From assembly GCF_015330125.1 (NCBI RefSeq), contig NZ_JADDXR010000002.1, forward strand, positions 1,612,001-1,676,000: a stretch of DNA of 64,000 nucleotides, given 5' to 3'. The notes below the pieces were generated by a model that did not search any database, was not told the DNA's origin, and saw only the letters and a program-made list of their open reading frames with translations. Source of the DNA: Zobellia nedashkovskayae. Its GTDB lineage: Bacteria > Bacteroidota > Bacteroidia > Flavobacteriales > Flavobacteriaceae. The translations under genes and the position numbers were made by a program. Shown here piece by piece: positions 26,065 to 34,515 of this stretch. Position 1 is the stretch's first letter. Every line of letters starts with the position of its first letter.

Positions 26065-27197
26065 TTAATAAACGCCTTCTTGTAAAAAATCTGCTAGCTC
26101 ATAATGACGAGAATAGTTTTTATGACAAGAAGCGTTTTATATCAATTGGAGAAAAAGAGGGTAAAGCCAAGTTTTTAAAACACGTCTGTGCTTTGGCCAA
26201 TAGTAATCCCAAAAACAATTCTTTTATAGTTATTGGGGTAGAGGACGAGGATAACAAAATAGTAGGTGTAGATTTTTTTGATGACAGTAAGATTCAAAAC
26301 TTGGTCAATGCCTATTTAGATAATCCACCCTTAATTTCATATGAGAACATACCTTTTCCTAATTTACGAGAGGGTAAGGTTGTGGGCTTGGTTACTATTA
26401 GGTCTAGCGAAAAGGTTTGTGCCCTTCGTAAGAATATTTGGAAATATTATGGAGGTATGGTTTTCTTTAGAGAAGGGAGCATTAGTATGCCAAAAGCTTA
26501 CGGTGTAGAGCTTCAGGATATAAATTCTGATACCGTTGCCACCATAGAACAACATGCTCGTAATAATATTGAGCTGACATTAGATGGTGTAATTGACTTT
26601 ATCAACAACCGACATAAAAACTTAAATAGTGATTATAAAGTTTTTAAGGAGCAATTTGTAGTCTGTTGGGCGGGAAACAAGAAAAAGGTTAAGAATAATT
26701 TCTTTTTTTCTCGGGTAGATATTGAATTGATCAATGAGCAAGTGAAGCTTTTTTATTCGGCTTTAGATGAAATAAGTATTGCCTATGATGAGCATTCGTT
26801 TACGATGATAGAATATGTTCAGCTAGGCTTGGGTTCTAAACAAAGATATTTTCAATTAGAAAAAGTAGTTATTAATTTTTTTGATAATGGAACATACAAA
26901 ATAGAAAGTAACTTAATTTTTGAACCACCTAGGTACAACAAAAAAAATCTCTTTCATATTTGGAATGCCAACAACGCCCTTTTGGATAAAATTCAGAAAG
27001 GTATAGGCTTAAAATCATCTGAAACAGTAGATTTGGAATATTTACCCGACAGCTATCTCATTTGTTACTTAAACGGTTTTGAAGAGGCTAAAGAACAGAT
27101 GGAAGTAGCCCGTAGCTTATTAAAAGACCTGTACCCAAAAATATATTTAGGGATAAAAGAGTCTTTACGAATTTTAAGGAAAGTAAGATATAGTTAA
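26061..27197 (+). CDS. AlbA_2 (Schlafen-type) domain protein
   Basis: The 378-residue protein has at its N-terminus (about 1-145) the AlbA_2 pattern: E-K-E-G-K-A-K-F-L-K-H-V-C-A-L-A-N, then N-N-S-F-I-V-I-G-V-E-D-E-D and the later strand G-K-V-V-G-L-V-T-I. Such proteins are often labelled ATP-binding or putative transcriptional regulators; their biochemistry is mostly unknown. The C-terminal 230 residues match nothing I recognise and contain aromatic-rich strands. No transmembrane helix is present. Its start overlaps the SDR stop (ATGA), so it is translated with the two oxidoreductases. That link is unexpected and its meaning is open. Confidence 0.75.
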   Translation: MINKRLLVKNLLAHNDENSFYDKKRFISIGEKEGKAKFLKHVCALANSNPKNNSFIVIGVEDEDNKIVGVDFFDDSKIQNLVNAYLDNPPLISYENIPFPNLREGKVVGLVTIRSSEKVCALRKNIWKYYGGMVFFREGSISMPKAYGVELQDINSDTVATIEQHARNNIELTLDGVIDFINNRHKNLNSDYKVFKEQFVVCWAGNKKKVKNNFFFSRVDIELINEQVKLFYSALDEISIAYDEHSFTMIEYVQLGLGSKQRYFQLEKVVINFFDNGTYKIESNLIFEPPRYNKKNLFHIWNANNALLDKIQKGIGLKSSETVDLEYLPDSYLICYLNGFEEAKEQMEVARSLLKDLYPKIYLGIKESLRILRKVRYS

Positions 27198-27239
27198 AGG
27201 CTTATTTTGACCTTTCTAATAACTTAAGTAAGAATACTA

Positions 27240-27875
27240 ATGAAAGTAATTTCGGTAAACACCTCAAAACCAACCACATTTATTTGGAAGGGAAAAGAAG
27301 AATCAACAGGTATTTATAAGAAACCTACCGATAAACCAATTTACTTAACAAAAAATGATGTCCTAAATGATGAAATCTCAAACCGTTTAAATCATGGAGG
27401 ATTTTATAAAGCTTGCTACTTGTTTTCTTCAGACCAGTATTCATATTGGAAAGAGTTATACCCTAATCTGGACTGGACTTGGGGGATGTTTGGTGAAAAT
27501 CTAACTGTATCCGGATTTGATGAGACAAAAGTTTTTCTGGGTGATATCTATAAAGTAGGGGAAGCATTGGTTCAAGTGTCTCAATATAGAGAGCCTTGCT
27601 ATAAATTTGGGTATAAATTCGGAACTCAGAAAATACTAAAACAATTTATTCAACATGGCTTGGGCGGCACATATTTAAGTGTATTAGAAGAAGGATATGT
27701 TAATGTAAATGATGAATTCACATTAATGGAACGTCTAAAAACTACTTTGACAGTAGCCGAACTATTTCATTTGGTATTTGCTGAAGAAAAAAATCAAAAG
27801 CTATTAAAAATAGCCATGATGAGTAAAGCTATCCCTCCTAAGAAAAGAATATTATTAGAAAAGTATCTAAAGTAA
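27240..27875 (+). CDS. MOSC domain protein (YiiM-like)
   Basis: The 211-residue protein shows the MOSC core: R-L-N-H-G-G-F-Y-K-A-C-Y near 49-60, G-M-F-G-E-N-L-T-V-S-G at 82-92, a G-D-I-Y-K-V-G turn, and the conserved cysteine C120 in Q-Y-R-E-P-C-Y-K-F. A C-terminal helical extension of about 60 residues follows. MOSC proteins bind the molybdenum cofactor and reduce N-hydroxylated compounds or carry sulfur; YiiM acts on 6-hydroxylaminopurine. It lies 42 bases after the AlbA_2 gene and may be part of the same transcript. No molybdopterin biosynthesis gene is visible nearby. Confidence 0.88.
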   Translation: MKVISVNTSKPTTFIWKGKEESTGIYKKPTDKPIYLTKNDVLNDEISNRLNHGGFYKACYLFSSDQYSYWKELYPNLDWTWGMFGENLTVSGFDETKVFLGDIYKVGEALVQVSQYREPCYKFGYKFGTQKILKQFIQHGLGGTYLSVLEEGYVNVNDEFTLMERLKTTLTVAELFHLVFAEEKNQKLLKIAMMSKAIPPKKRILLEKYLK

Positions 27876-27954
27876 AAACCAAAGTAAATATTTAAACGCA
27901 GCTATCTCTTCAGCCAAAAATGAAAGTATTTTTTAAACACCTGACTTCATACAC

Positions 27955-28902
27955 TTAACTCTTAAATACAGCATCATGTTCGGGTAAAGAAGGAATAGCC
28001 CCGTAGCCAGTTGTCGTAATAGCTCCTGCTCTATTAGCAAAGGAAACCATTTCAATTAATTGGTCATAATCTTTTAGGATAAGGTGTGGGTCTCCAATGT
28101 TGGCAATTTGATATAACAAACAACCAATAAATGCATCACCGGCTCCTGTAGTATCTAGTGGTGTTACTTCTATACTCTTTACAGTTGTTTTTTTGTCTAC
28201 TGTACTTACCAGAGTGCCTTCGCCACCTAGGGTAACGCATATGATAGGACAACCTAGTTCGTGAACAATATTACAGGCTTTTTCAATATCCGGTTCTCCT
28301 GTAATAAGTTGAATTTCCTCATTACTAAACTTGCATAATTGCGATTTTCCAATGAACCTTAAACATTTTTTAATAAAGCATTCTTCTTCTCCTTTCCAAA
28401 GGTCACCTCTAAAATTGGGATCAAAGCTGATAAAAGCATTCTGTGTTATGGCATCAAATATATAACGGTCGTAAGCTTCTTCTAATCCACCGCCTAAAAA
28501 TCCAGTTGCAGCACCAAAATGTACGATGTTACCTTTTAGCTGTTTTTTTAATTTAGAGTCGTATTTCAATTTTTTATCCGCACCTCTACTAAATACAAAA
28601 TCGCGTTCGCCATCTTCTGCTAATGACACAAATGCCATGGTGGTGAAGGTTTTAGAACGTTGTGCAAGTGAAATGTCAACTCTATTCTCTTTAAGTACAT
28701 TCAATAAATATGTCCCGAAAGGGTCATTTCCTACTGCACCAATAAATTGACCTTTACCCCCTAATTTAGAAATAGCACAAGCCACATTAGCAGGTGCACC
28801 ACCAGCTTTTTTAGTAAATTCTTTAGCTTTAGAAAGGTCGTTGCCTTGCTTTATGGCTACGAAATCTATAAGTAACTCTCCTATGCAGTATATGGTTTTC
28901 AT
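27955..28902 (-). CDS. PfkB-family sugar kinase, probable fructokinase
   Basis: The 315-residue ribokinase-fold kinase opens with I-G-E-L-L-I-D-F and has the first PfkB signature G-G-A-P-A-N-V-A at 34-41. The second signature, D-T-T-G-A-G-D-A-F-I-G, ends near residue 260, with catalytic D256 in the anion hole G-A-G-D. The G-E-L-L-I-D-F opening and overall motifs resemble bacterial fructokinases more than ribokinase or 2-keto-3-deoxygluconate kinase. It is downstream of susD but behind a strong terminator, so it probably uses its own promoter in the 241-base spacer, which has an ATGATTTGTGT direct repeat at 28911 and 28959. Confidence 0.85.
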   Translation of the reverse strand: MKTIYCIGELLIDFVAIKQGNDLSKAKEFTKKAGGAPANVACAISKLGGKGQFIGAVGNDPFGTYLLNVLKENRVDISLAQRSKTFTTMAFVSLAEDGERDFVFSRGADKKLKYDSKLKKQLKGNIVHFGAATGFLGGGLEEAYDRYIFDAITQNAFISFDPNFRGDLWKGEEECFIKKCLRFIGKSQLCKFSNEEIQLITGEPDIEKACNIVHELGCPIICVTLGGEGTLVSTVDKKTTVKSIEVTPLDTTGAGDAFIGCLLYQIANIGDPHLILKDYDQLIEMVSFANRAGAITTTGYGAIPSLPEHDAVFKS

Positions 28903-28910
28903 TATTTGGG

Positions 28911-28969
28911 ATGATTTGTGTAAACGAATGCTAATTAACTATCATATTCAAAAGAATAATGATTTGTGT
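28911..28969 (-). repeat. Pair of 11-base direct repeats upstream of the sugar kinase gene
   Basis: ATGATTTGTGT occurs at 28911-28921 and again at 28959-28969, a spacing of 48 bases. Both copies lie within 70 bases of the kinase start codon. They could be paired sites for a regulator, but the AT-rich content makes chance possible. Confidence 0.35.
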
Positions 28970-29088
28970 TAAATATTATATTGGATGCTTATTTTATTAA
29001 GTCAAGATAACAAAATCAAAATTAAGAATTTTGTGCGGGCTTTGGGGAGATTATTTACCAAGAGACCTGTTGTCTATAATTATGATAC

Positions 29089-29119
29089 AAAAAAGCCACT
29101 TAATTTATTAAGTGGCTTT
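29089..29119 (-). terminator. Strong intrinsic terminator after susD
   Basis: AAAGCCACTTAA (29092-29103) and TTAAGTGGCTTT (29108-29119) form a perfect 12-bp stem with a 4-base loop. On the minus strand it ends in six T residues (29094-29089). It starts 24 bases after the susD stop and should separate the susC-susD transcript from the sugar kinase gene. Confidence 0.9.
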
Positions 29120-29143
29120 ATGAACTTTTAAAATAAGTATTAA

Positions 29144-30955
29144 CTAGTAACCGGGATTTTGAGAAATATTGGGATTTTGGTCTATTACATTTTGAGGTAT
29201 CGGACTCATATATTGTCGTGCCTCAAATTTAGGAGTGTATTTTACCTCTGGTTCTACACTGTATGTCCACACTCCTGAATTATCGGATGGAACCGTATTT
29301 CTAATGACCATGTTGTTTCTTGCCACTCCCATAAACTCTTCTTGTTGCATGAGGCGCTTATTGTCATAATATCGCTTATTTTCGAAACAAAGCTCTACTC
29401 TACGTTCTTTGTGAATTGCCTCTCTCATATCTTCTTTACTGAGGCCTGTAGGAAGATTAGGTAAGTCTGAACGTGTTCTAATTTTATTAATAGCATTATA
29501 AACGGTTTGATCAGGGCCGGATGCCTCATTTTGCGCTTCCGCATAATTTAATAGAACTTCTGCATATCTGTAAAAAAGATCGTTTTGGCCACTGGCATCA
29601 TTGCCTGGAGCAGCATCTGGGTTCAAACGTTTCTTTTGGTAGTAGCCAGAATCACCAACGTCTGTAGAGCCTGCAAGGTCTATTTGGTTAGTTTTGTCAG
29701 GGTTGGTATAAGTTTCATCAATTCTTGTGTAAATGATATCTTCTTCTGGCATCCAGTCTAGTTTATAAGGTGCACCATCATAAACGATAAAGTCATAAAA
29801 TCTTTTTTCTCGGTTTTCATAGGGGTTTTGTGGGTCATAGCCCGAAGTAGGGTCAGTAATTGGCTTTCCATTTGCCATATCAAACTGGTCTACAATTTCT
29901 TGAGTAGGATTGTAATTTCCCCAAGACATGTACTGGCCAAGAACATAAGTTGCGCCACCACGTCTCTCATAATTACTTCCCATTCCACTTATGTTGGCTA
30001 CAATTTGACGATCCCAAATAACTTCAGAATTATATTCGTTAGAAGCTCTCCATAAATTAGGAAGGTCATCGAATAAATCATAAACTCCACCGTATTCATC
30101 AATGAATTTTTTATTAGTCGCAGCGGCTATTGCCCATCTATTATCATCTGCAGTTGCAAAGTGTACAAAATTACCGGTGTCTGGCAGGTATGCTGAACCA
30201 CTGTTGAAAAGAGGACTGGCGGTAAAAAGTTCTAACCACCCTTTTAATGCTAATGCAGCACCTAGAGTAGCACGGCCAGCATTTCCGTCACCGCTGTTGT
30301 ACTTAACTTCTAGGTGGCCATTGTCTACTATTGAGCCAAGTTCTCCGGTAATGAAGTCAAATGTTTCTTCGAAGGTTGCTCTTGGTACTAGGAGCTCTTC
30401 TTCGTTCATCGTATTTCTGTCCAACGGTTCGGTTATAATAGGTAAACCGCCCACGTGCATAAAAAATTCGCTGTAGAAAAACGCTCTTAGAAATCGTAAT
30501 TCATCTATACGCTGATTAAAATATTCTGTTGTGAAGTTCTCTTTATTAGCTTCTAATTCTTTTATACCAGTATTGCTTTTTCTGACTTTTACAAAAAAGC
30601 TTTCCCAAGAATACCCGTTTGTTGGCCCGTAGGTCCCACCCCAAGGGCTAGTATTACTAGAACCTGGTGCTTGGCAAATACCTTGTCGCCAGTTAGATGC
30701 GGTGTAATAATGACTTATGTTGTAATCGTCAGTATAGTAATCTAGTTGTTCGGCAAGCGTACATACACGTGGTATCTCACTATATACATCGTTGACAAAT
30801 ATGTCTGCGTTGCCCTCAGTTTGCCATTGGGTTTGATCAGTAAGTTTGGATTTATTTTCGTTTTCTAGAAACTCTTCTGAGTCACACGAAAATGATATCA
30901 ATACAAGCAGGAAGTAGGCTGCTTTTAAATATGTTATATTTTGTAAATATTTCAT
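29144..30955 (-). CDS. SusD/RagB-family nutrient-binding outer-membrane lipoprotein
   Basis: The 603-residue surface lipoprotein has a signal peptide with lipobox S-F-S-C (Cys 24), followed by acidic residues. The helical SusD fold is shown by typical family segments: R-F-L-R-A-F-F-Y-S-E-F near residue 148, L-F-Y-R-Y-A-E-V-L-L-N-Y-A-E-A-Q-N-E near 470, and I-H-K-E-R-R-V-E-L-C-F-E-N-K-R-Y near 520. The C-terminal segment with P-I-P-Q-N-V-I-D-Q-N-P is also canonical. SusD proteins cap the SusC barrel and bind the glycan or other oligomer to be imported. It is 18 bases downstream of susC. No glycosidase is linked, so the ligand cannot be deduced; the neighbouring kinase hints at fructose-containing sugars. 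Confidence 0.95.
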   Translation of the reverse strand: MKYLQNITYLKAAYFLLVLISFSCDSEEFLENENKSKLTDQTQWQTEGNADIFVNDVYSEIPRVCTLAEQLDYYTDDYNISHYYTASNWRQGICQAPGSSNTSPWGGTYGPTNGYSWESFFVKVRKSNTGIKELEANKENFTTEYFNQRIDELRFLRAFFYSEFFMHVGGLPIITEPLDRNTMNEEELLVPRATFEETFDFITGELGSIVDNGHLEVKYNSGDGNAGRATLGAALALKGWLELFTASPLFNSGSAYLPDTGNFVHFATADDNRWAIAAATNKKFIDEYGGVYDLFDDLPNLWRASNEYNSEVIWDRQIVANISGMGSNYERRGGATYVLGQYMSWGNYNPTQEIVDQFDMANGKPITDPTSGYDPQNPYENREKRFYDFIVYDGAPYKLDWMPEEDIIYTRIDETYTNPDKTNQIDLAGSTDVGDSGYYQKKRLNPDAAPGNDASGQNDLFYRYAEVLLNYAEAQNEASGPDQTVYNAINKIRTRSDLPNLPTGLSKEDMREAIHKERRVELCFENKRYYDNKRLMQQEEFMGVARNNMVIRNTVPSDNSGVWTYSVEPEVKYTPKFEARQYMSPIPQNVIDQNPNISQNPGY

Positions 30956-30973
30956 GATTTGTATAAATTTTAA

Positions 30974-33900
30974 TTAAAAAGAAACATTCATTCCAAAGGA
31001 TAATGATTGCATTATCGGATAGGAATTTTCGCGAGCATCATACCCCAGTTCAGGATCTATAAAGTCTAGTTTGCTAATCGTCAAAAGATTTTGTCCGGTA
31101 AGCGTAAAACCAATAGAAGAAACATTAAGTTTTTCAGTTACGCTCTGAGGTAGGGTATATCCAAGAGACGCAGTCTTTAAACGAAGATAACTGGTGTCTA
31201 CCATCCAAAAATCAGAACTCTGAGTGTTGTTGGAATAGGGAGATGGAGTTGCTCTTGGATATTTCGCTCCTTGGTTGTCCGGTGTCCACCTATTATTATA
31301 ATATTCATACGAAGTATTACTACCATTATTTGCAAACGGGGAGGTTAGAAAAGTCTGAATATTTATATCTGAGCTAGCTGTACCTTGAAAAAATAGAGAT
31401 AAATCAAATCCTTTGTAGTTAACGGCTGTATTAAGTCCGTAGGTAGTGGAAGGATATACAGGCTTGCCTATTACGGTTTGATCATTGGCATCTATTATTC
31501 CATCAGGAACACCATCTGGGCCACTCAAATCTGCATACTTAACGTCTCCAGGGTGCAAATCTCCAAATTGTTCAACGTTATACCCGTCCGTAGCATTAAT
31601 AATACCGTCATTATTAATGTCATCTGCAGTAGAGAACAATCCTAATGATTGATAACCATATGGAGTTCCAAAAGGTCTTCCAACTCTGGTTCTATTAGGA
31701 TTATCACGTTCTGCATCACTTTGGAAAACTTCGATCATATTGTTTTCAGAATAACTCATATTAGCGTTTACGGACAATTGCAAACCGCTATCCCATTGTT
31801 TTTGCGTCCCTACACTAAATTCAAAACCATCATTGTTCATTTCTCCTTTGTTTTCTTGAGACAGGGAGAGGCCATACTCAACTGGTAAAGTTACTTGAGG
31901 CGTTAAAAGCATACCTGTTCGGTCTTCATGGAAGTAATCAAATTCTACGTTTAGTAATCCATTATACATGGAAAGGTCAAAACCTATATCTAATTTTGTA
32001 GAAATTTCCCAGGTTATATTAGGATTTGGTTCATTTTCAATTTTGGAACCTTGAACCAAAACGCCATTACCATAGGCATAAGCATTACCTCGTAAATCAT
32101 ATCCAGCTAAGTATTGAAATGCAGCTAGATTTCCGTCTATGTAGGGTAGGTTACCAGATTTACCCCATGAACCTCTTAATTTTAGGTTGTTTACGCTTGT
32201 AACATTTTGCATGAATTTTTCTTCAGAAATACGCCATGCACCAGAAAATGCAGGAAAATAACCCCATCTGTTTCCTGGAGCAAAAGAGTAGTGTCCATCA
32301 TACCTACCTGAAGCCTCAAAAATATACTTGTCTTTATAAGTGTATCCTACTCGGTATACATAACCAAGTTCTGAAGCTGTACTGGAAGAGCCGGCATTAT
32401 CATAATCTAGTTTATCAGAACTTCCTAAACTCAACTCGTCTATGGCAATAGCAAAATTATTCCTTCTGGTATTGAAGTAATCATCTTTGGTTTCTCGTGC
32501 TTCTGCTACAAACAATGCGGAGATTGCATGGTCACCCACGGTTCGGTTATAATTAATATACCCTTGATAAGTGAATTTTTTTGATCGCTCATTTTTTAGT
32601 TGAAGCCAAGTATATGGAGCACCATTGCCTTCTTGTAATGAAATGGCTTCTGTATAAGTGTAAGGCTGTTGAGAGAGGTCTATGTTGTAATATTTGTAGG
32701 GAACATGCCAAAGTTTATCGTTTCCTTGGGAGTTATCAAAACTGAATACGCCCTTTACACTAAGGCCTTCTATAAAAGGAAGTTGTTGTTCTAAATATAC
32801 AGAGCTAAGCAATGTATTGTCTTCTTCTCTATTATATCCATCGGACCTTAGTACCCCTAATGGTGTATTTGCAGATGACTCGCCCCATTTATCGCCTTCG
32901 GGATAAAGCAAAGTTTGGGTAGGGACAAATTTGTAAAAACTTCGCATTAAATGGGTTGGTGATTCGTCGGCATCAATACCGTCTGTATTTTCAATTGTTC
33001 CAAGTAGAGACATACCTACTTTGGTGTTGGCACTAAGGTTGGCGTCTATATTAAGATTGTATGAATATCTTTTGTATCCTAAAGGCTCAAAAATACCGCC
33101 TTGGTCATAATAACCAATACCAGCATGATATCTAACATTTTCGCCTCCACCGCTAATTTCTGCATTGGTAATTTGTATTCCAGAATTTTTCTTGAATACT
33201 TCAGGAAAATTAGCATCGGGATACCTGTAAGGGTCTTGTTTGTGTAAAGAAGGATAATTGGCAATTAAATCTGCGTCATTTGGAGGGGTATCACCATTGG
33301 GATTTAGATTAAAATATCCCTCGTTCTGTAATGCCATGTAATCCTGTGCGTTCAACATTTCAGGAAGGTAGGTGGGTTTTTGGAAGGCATAAGAAGTATT
33401 GATTCTAACAACCGGCTTTCCTGCTTTACCTTTTTTAGTGGTTATCAAGATTACACCGTTTGCACCTCCAATACCAAAGGGCGCTACTGCTGCGGCATCT
33501 TTCAAAACGGTTATGGTTTCAATAACACTTGGGTCAACTTGGCTAATATTATCCCGTCTAATACCATCTACAACAATTAAAGGCTTATTGTTACCGGTGG
33601 TAACAATACCCCTAATATGAATATCTGGATTGTCATTACCTGGGGTTCCGCCATTAGGGCGCATACTAACCCCGGCCATTCTACCGGCCAGTGATTGTGA
33701 GATGTTTGCTGCAGGAACCTGAGCTATGTCTCCGCCTTTAAGAGTGCTTATGGCTCCGGTAACAGTAGCTCTTTTTTGGCTACTATAACCAACTACTACA
33801 ATTTCATCCAGAGCGGCGGCATCTGTTTCCATTGTCGCCTCAATAGAAGTTTTATTAGTAGCATTAATTTCTTGGGTTTTATAACCAATATAGGAGATTA

Positions 33901-34189
33901 CTAAAATAGTGTTATTGCCTGATATATTTAACTCAAATTTCCCATCAAAATCCGAGGTTGTACCTACAGTAGTTCCTTTTAAAACAATACTGGCACCGGG
34001 TAACGGCGCTCCTAGGTCATCATAAATAGTTCCTGAAATGGTTGGTTGTTGAAGTGGAATGTTATTTTCGTTTGCCCGCACTTCCGTACTTATAAAAATT
34101 AAAAAACAGAGTGTTGTAGTAAAGATTTTTGTTAACCTACCCGCCAATATTTTAGCTATAGGCAGCGAGGCTTGTTCTTTGTCTTTCAT
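30974..34189 (-). CDS. SusC/RagA-family TonB-linked outer-membrane transporter
   Basis: The 1071-residue outer-membrane protein has a signal peptide ending near V-R-A-N and a CarboxypepD_reg-like domain at about 50-125 (I-S-G-T-I-Y-D-D-L-G-A-P-L-P-G-A-S). The SusC-specific linker D-E-I-V-V-V-G-Y-S-S-Q-K-R near 135 precedes a plug domain with V-L-K-D-A-A-A-V-A-P-F-G-I-G-G-A-N-G-V. The 22-strand barrel ends in an aromatic residue (N-V-S-F). It imports oligomeric nutrients using TonB energy together with SusD. No anti-sigma-type signalling extension is present, so control must come from elsewhere; a striking operator-like array lies upstream at 34259-34328. Confidence 0.96.
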   Translation of the reverse strand: MKDKEQASLPIAKILAGRLTKIFTTTLCFLIFISTEVRANENNIPLQQPTISGTIYDDLGAPLPGASIVLKGTTVGTTSDFDGKFELNISGNNTILVISYIGYKTQEINATNKTSIEATMETDAAALDEIVVVGYSSQKRATVTGAISTLKGGDIAQVPAANISQSLAGRMAGVSMRPNGGTPGNDNPDIHIRGIVTTGNNKPLIVVDGIRRDNISQVDPSVIETITVLKDAAAVAPFGIGGANGVILITTKKGKAGKPVVRINTSYAFQKPTYLPEMLNAQDYMALQNEGYFNLNPNGDTPPNDADLIANYPSLHKQDPYRYPDANFPEVFKKNSGIQITNAEISGGGENVRYHAGIGYYDQGGIFEPLGYKRYSYNLNIDANLSANTKVGMSLLGTIENTDGIDADESPTHLMRSFYKFVPTQTLLYPEGDKWGESSANTPLGVLRSDGYNREEDNTLLSSVYLEQQLPFIEGLSVKGVFSFDNSQGNDKLWHVPYKYYNIDLSQQPYTYTEAISLQEGNGAPYTWLQLKNERSKKFTYQGYINYNRTVGDHAISALFVAEARETKDDYFNTRRNNFAIAIDELSLGSSDKLDYDNAGSSSTASELGYVYRVGYTYKDKYIFEASGRYDGHYSFAPGNRWGYFPAFSGAWRISEEKFMQNVTSVNNLKLRGSWGKSGNLPYIDGNLAAFQYLAGYDLRGNAYAYGNGVLVQGSKIENEPNPNITWEISTKLDIGFDLSMYNGLLNVEFDYFHEDRTGMLLTPQVTLPVEYGLSLSQENKGEMNNDGFEFSVGTQKQWDSGLQLSVNANMSYSENNMIEVFQSDAERDNPNRTRVGRPFGTPYGYQSLGLFSTADDINNDGIINATDGYNVEQFGDLHPGDVKYADLSGPDGVPDGIIDANDQTVIGKPVYPSTTYGLNTAVNYKGFDLSLFFQGTASSDINIQTFLTSPFANNGSNTSYEYYNNRWTPDNQGAKYPRATPSPYSNNTQSSDFWMVDTSYLRLKTASLGYTLPQSVTEKLNVSSIGFTLTGQNLLTISKLDFIDPELGYDARENSYPIMQSLSFGMNVSF

Positions 34190-34236
34190 GTTGAGAGAGG
34201 TTTAGTTGTTAAATGTTGTTAAAGTTTTAGAGTGTA

Positions 34237-34268
34237 TAAACGTAATTAAAATCTTATGATTAATGCAA
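34237..34268 (-). promoter_or_regulatory. Probable susC promoter
   Basis: On the minus strand TTG (34268-34266) is followed after 21 bases by TACGTTTA (34244-34237), a seven-of-eight match to the Bacteroidota -7 element TAnnTTTG. The expected leader to the susC ATG is about 40 bases. The TTG overlaps the left arm of the 35-base palindrome, so a protein bound there could contact or block RNA polymerase. Confidence 0.5.
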
Positions 34269-34328
34269 TTTTTTTGCAAAAAAATGCATTAATTACAAAA
34301 AATTGCACAAATATATTGTTAGGATGCA
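34259..34328. promoter_or_regulatory. Operator-like array: 35-nt near-perfect palindrome plus helically phased TGCA cores
   Basis: ATTAATGCA (34259-34267), one extra A, the palindrome T7-GC-A7 (34269-34284) and TGCATTAAT (34285-34293) make a nested inverted repeat. TGCA cores stand at 34264, 34275, 34285, 34304 and 34325. The spacings are 11, 10, 19 and 21 bases, close to one, one, two and two DNA turns, so all cores face the same side of the helix. The 34190-34515 spacer holds no gene besides this and a second inverted repeat at 34349. Confidence 0.6.
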
Positions 34329-34348
34329 AATTTAGTATCACATTATCT

Positions 34349-34363
34349 ACTCTTGACAAGAGT
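34349..34363. promoter_or_regulatory. Perfect 7-bp inverted repeat, second operator candidate
   Basis: ACTCTTG-A-CAAGAGT is a perfect palindrome around a single central base. It lies between susC and the divergent SPFH gene, 21 bases beyond the last TGCA core, and could serve either direction. Confidence 0.4.
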
Positions 34364-34515
34364 GGTGCGATGTTTAAAATGGAAATGTAAGGCTATTGTA
34401 CAATTTTGAATTGGTATTTTTATTTGCATACTATATGTGAAAAATTGCCTATTCCCTTCTTTGCCCATTTTCTAGAAATCCACTACCTTATTAAAAAATT
34501 TAAACGCCCTTAGAA

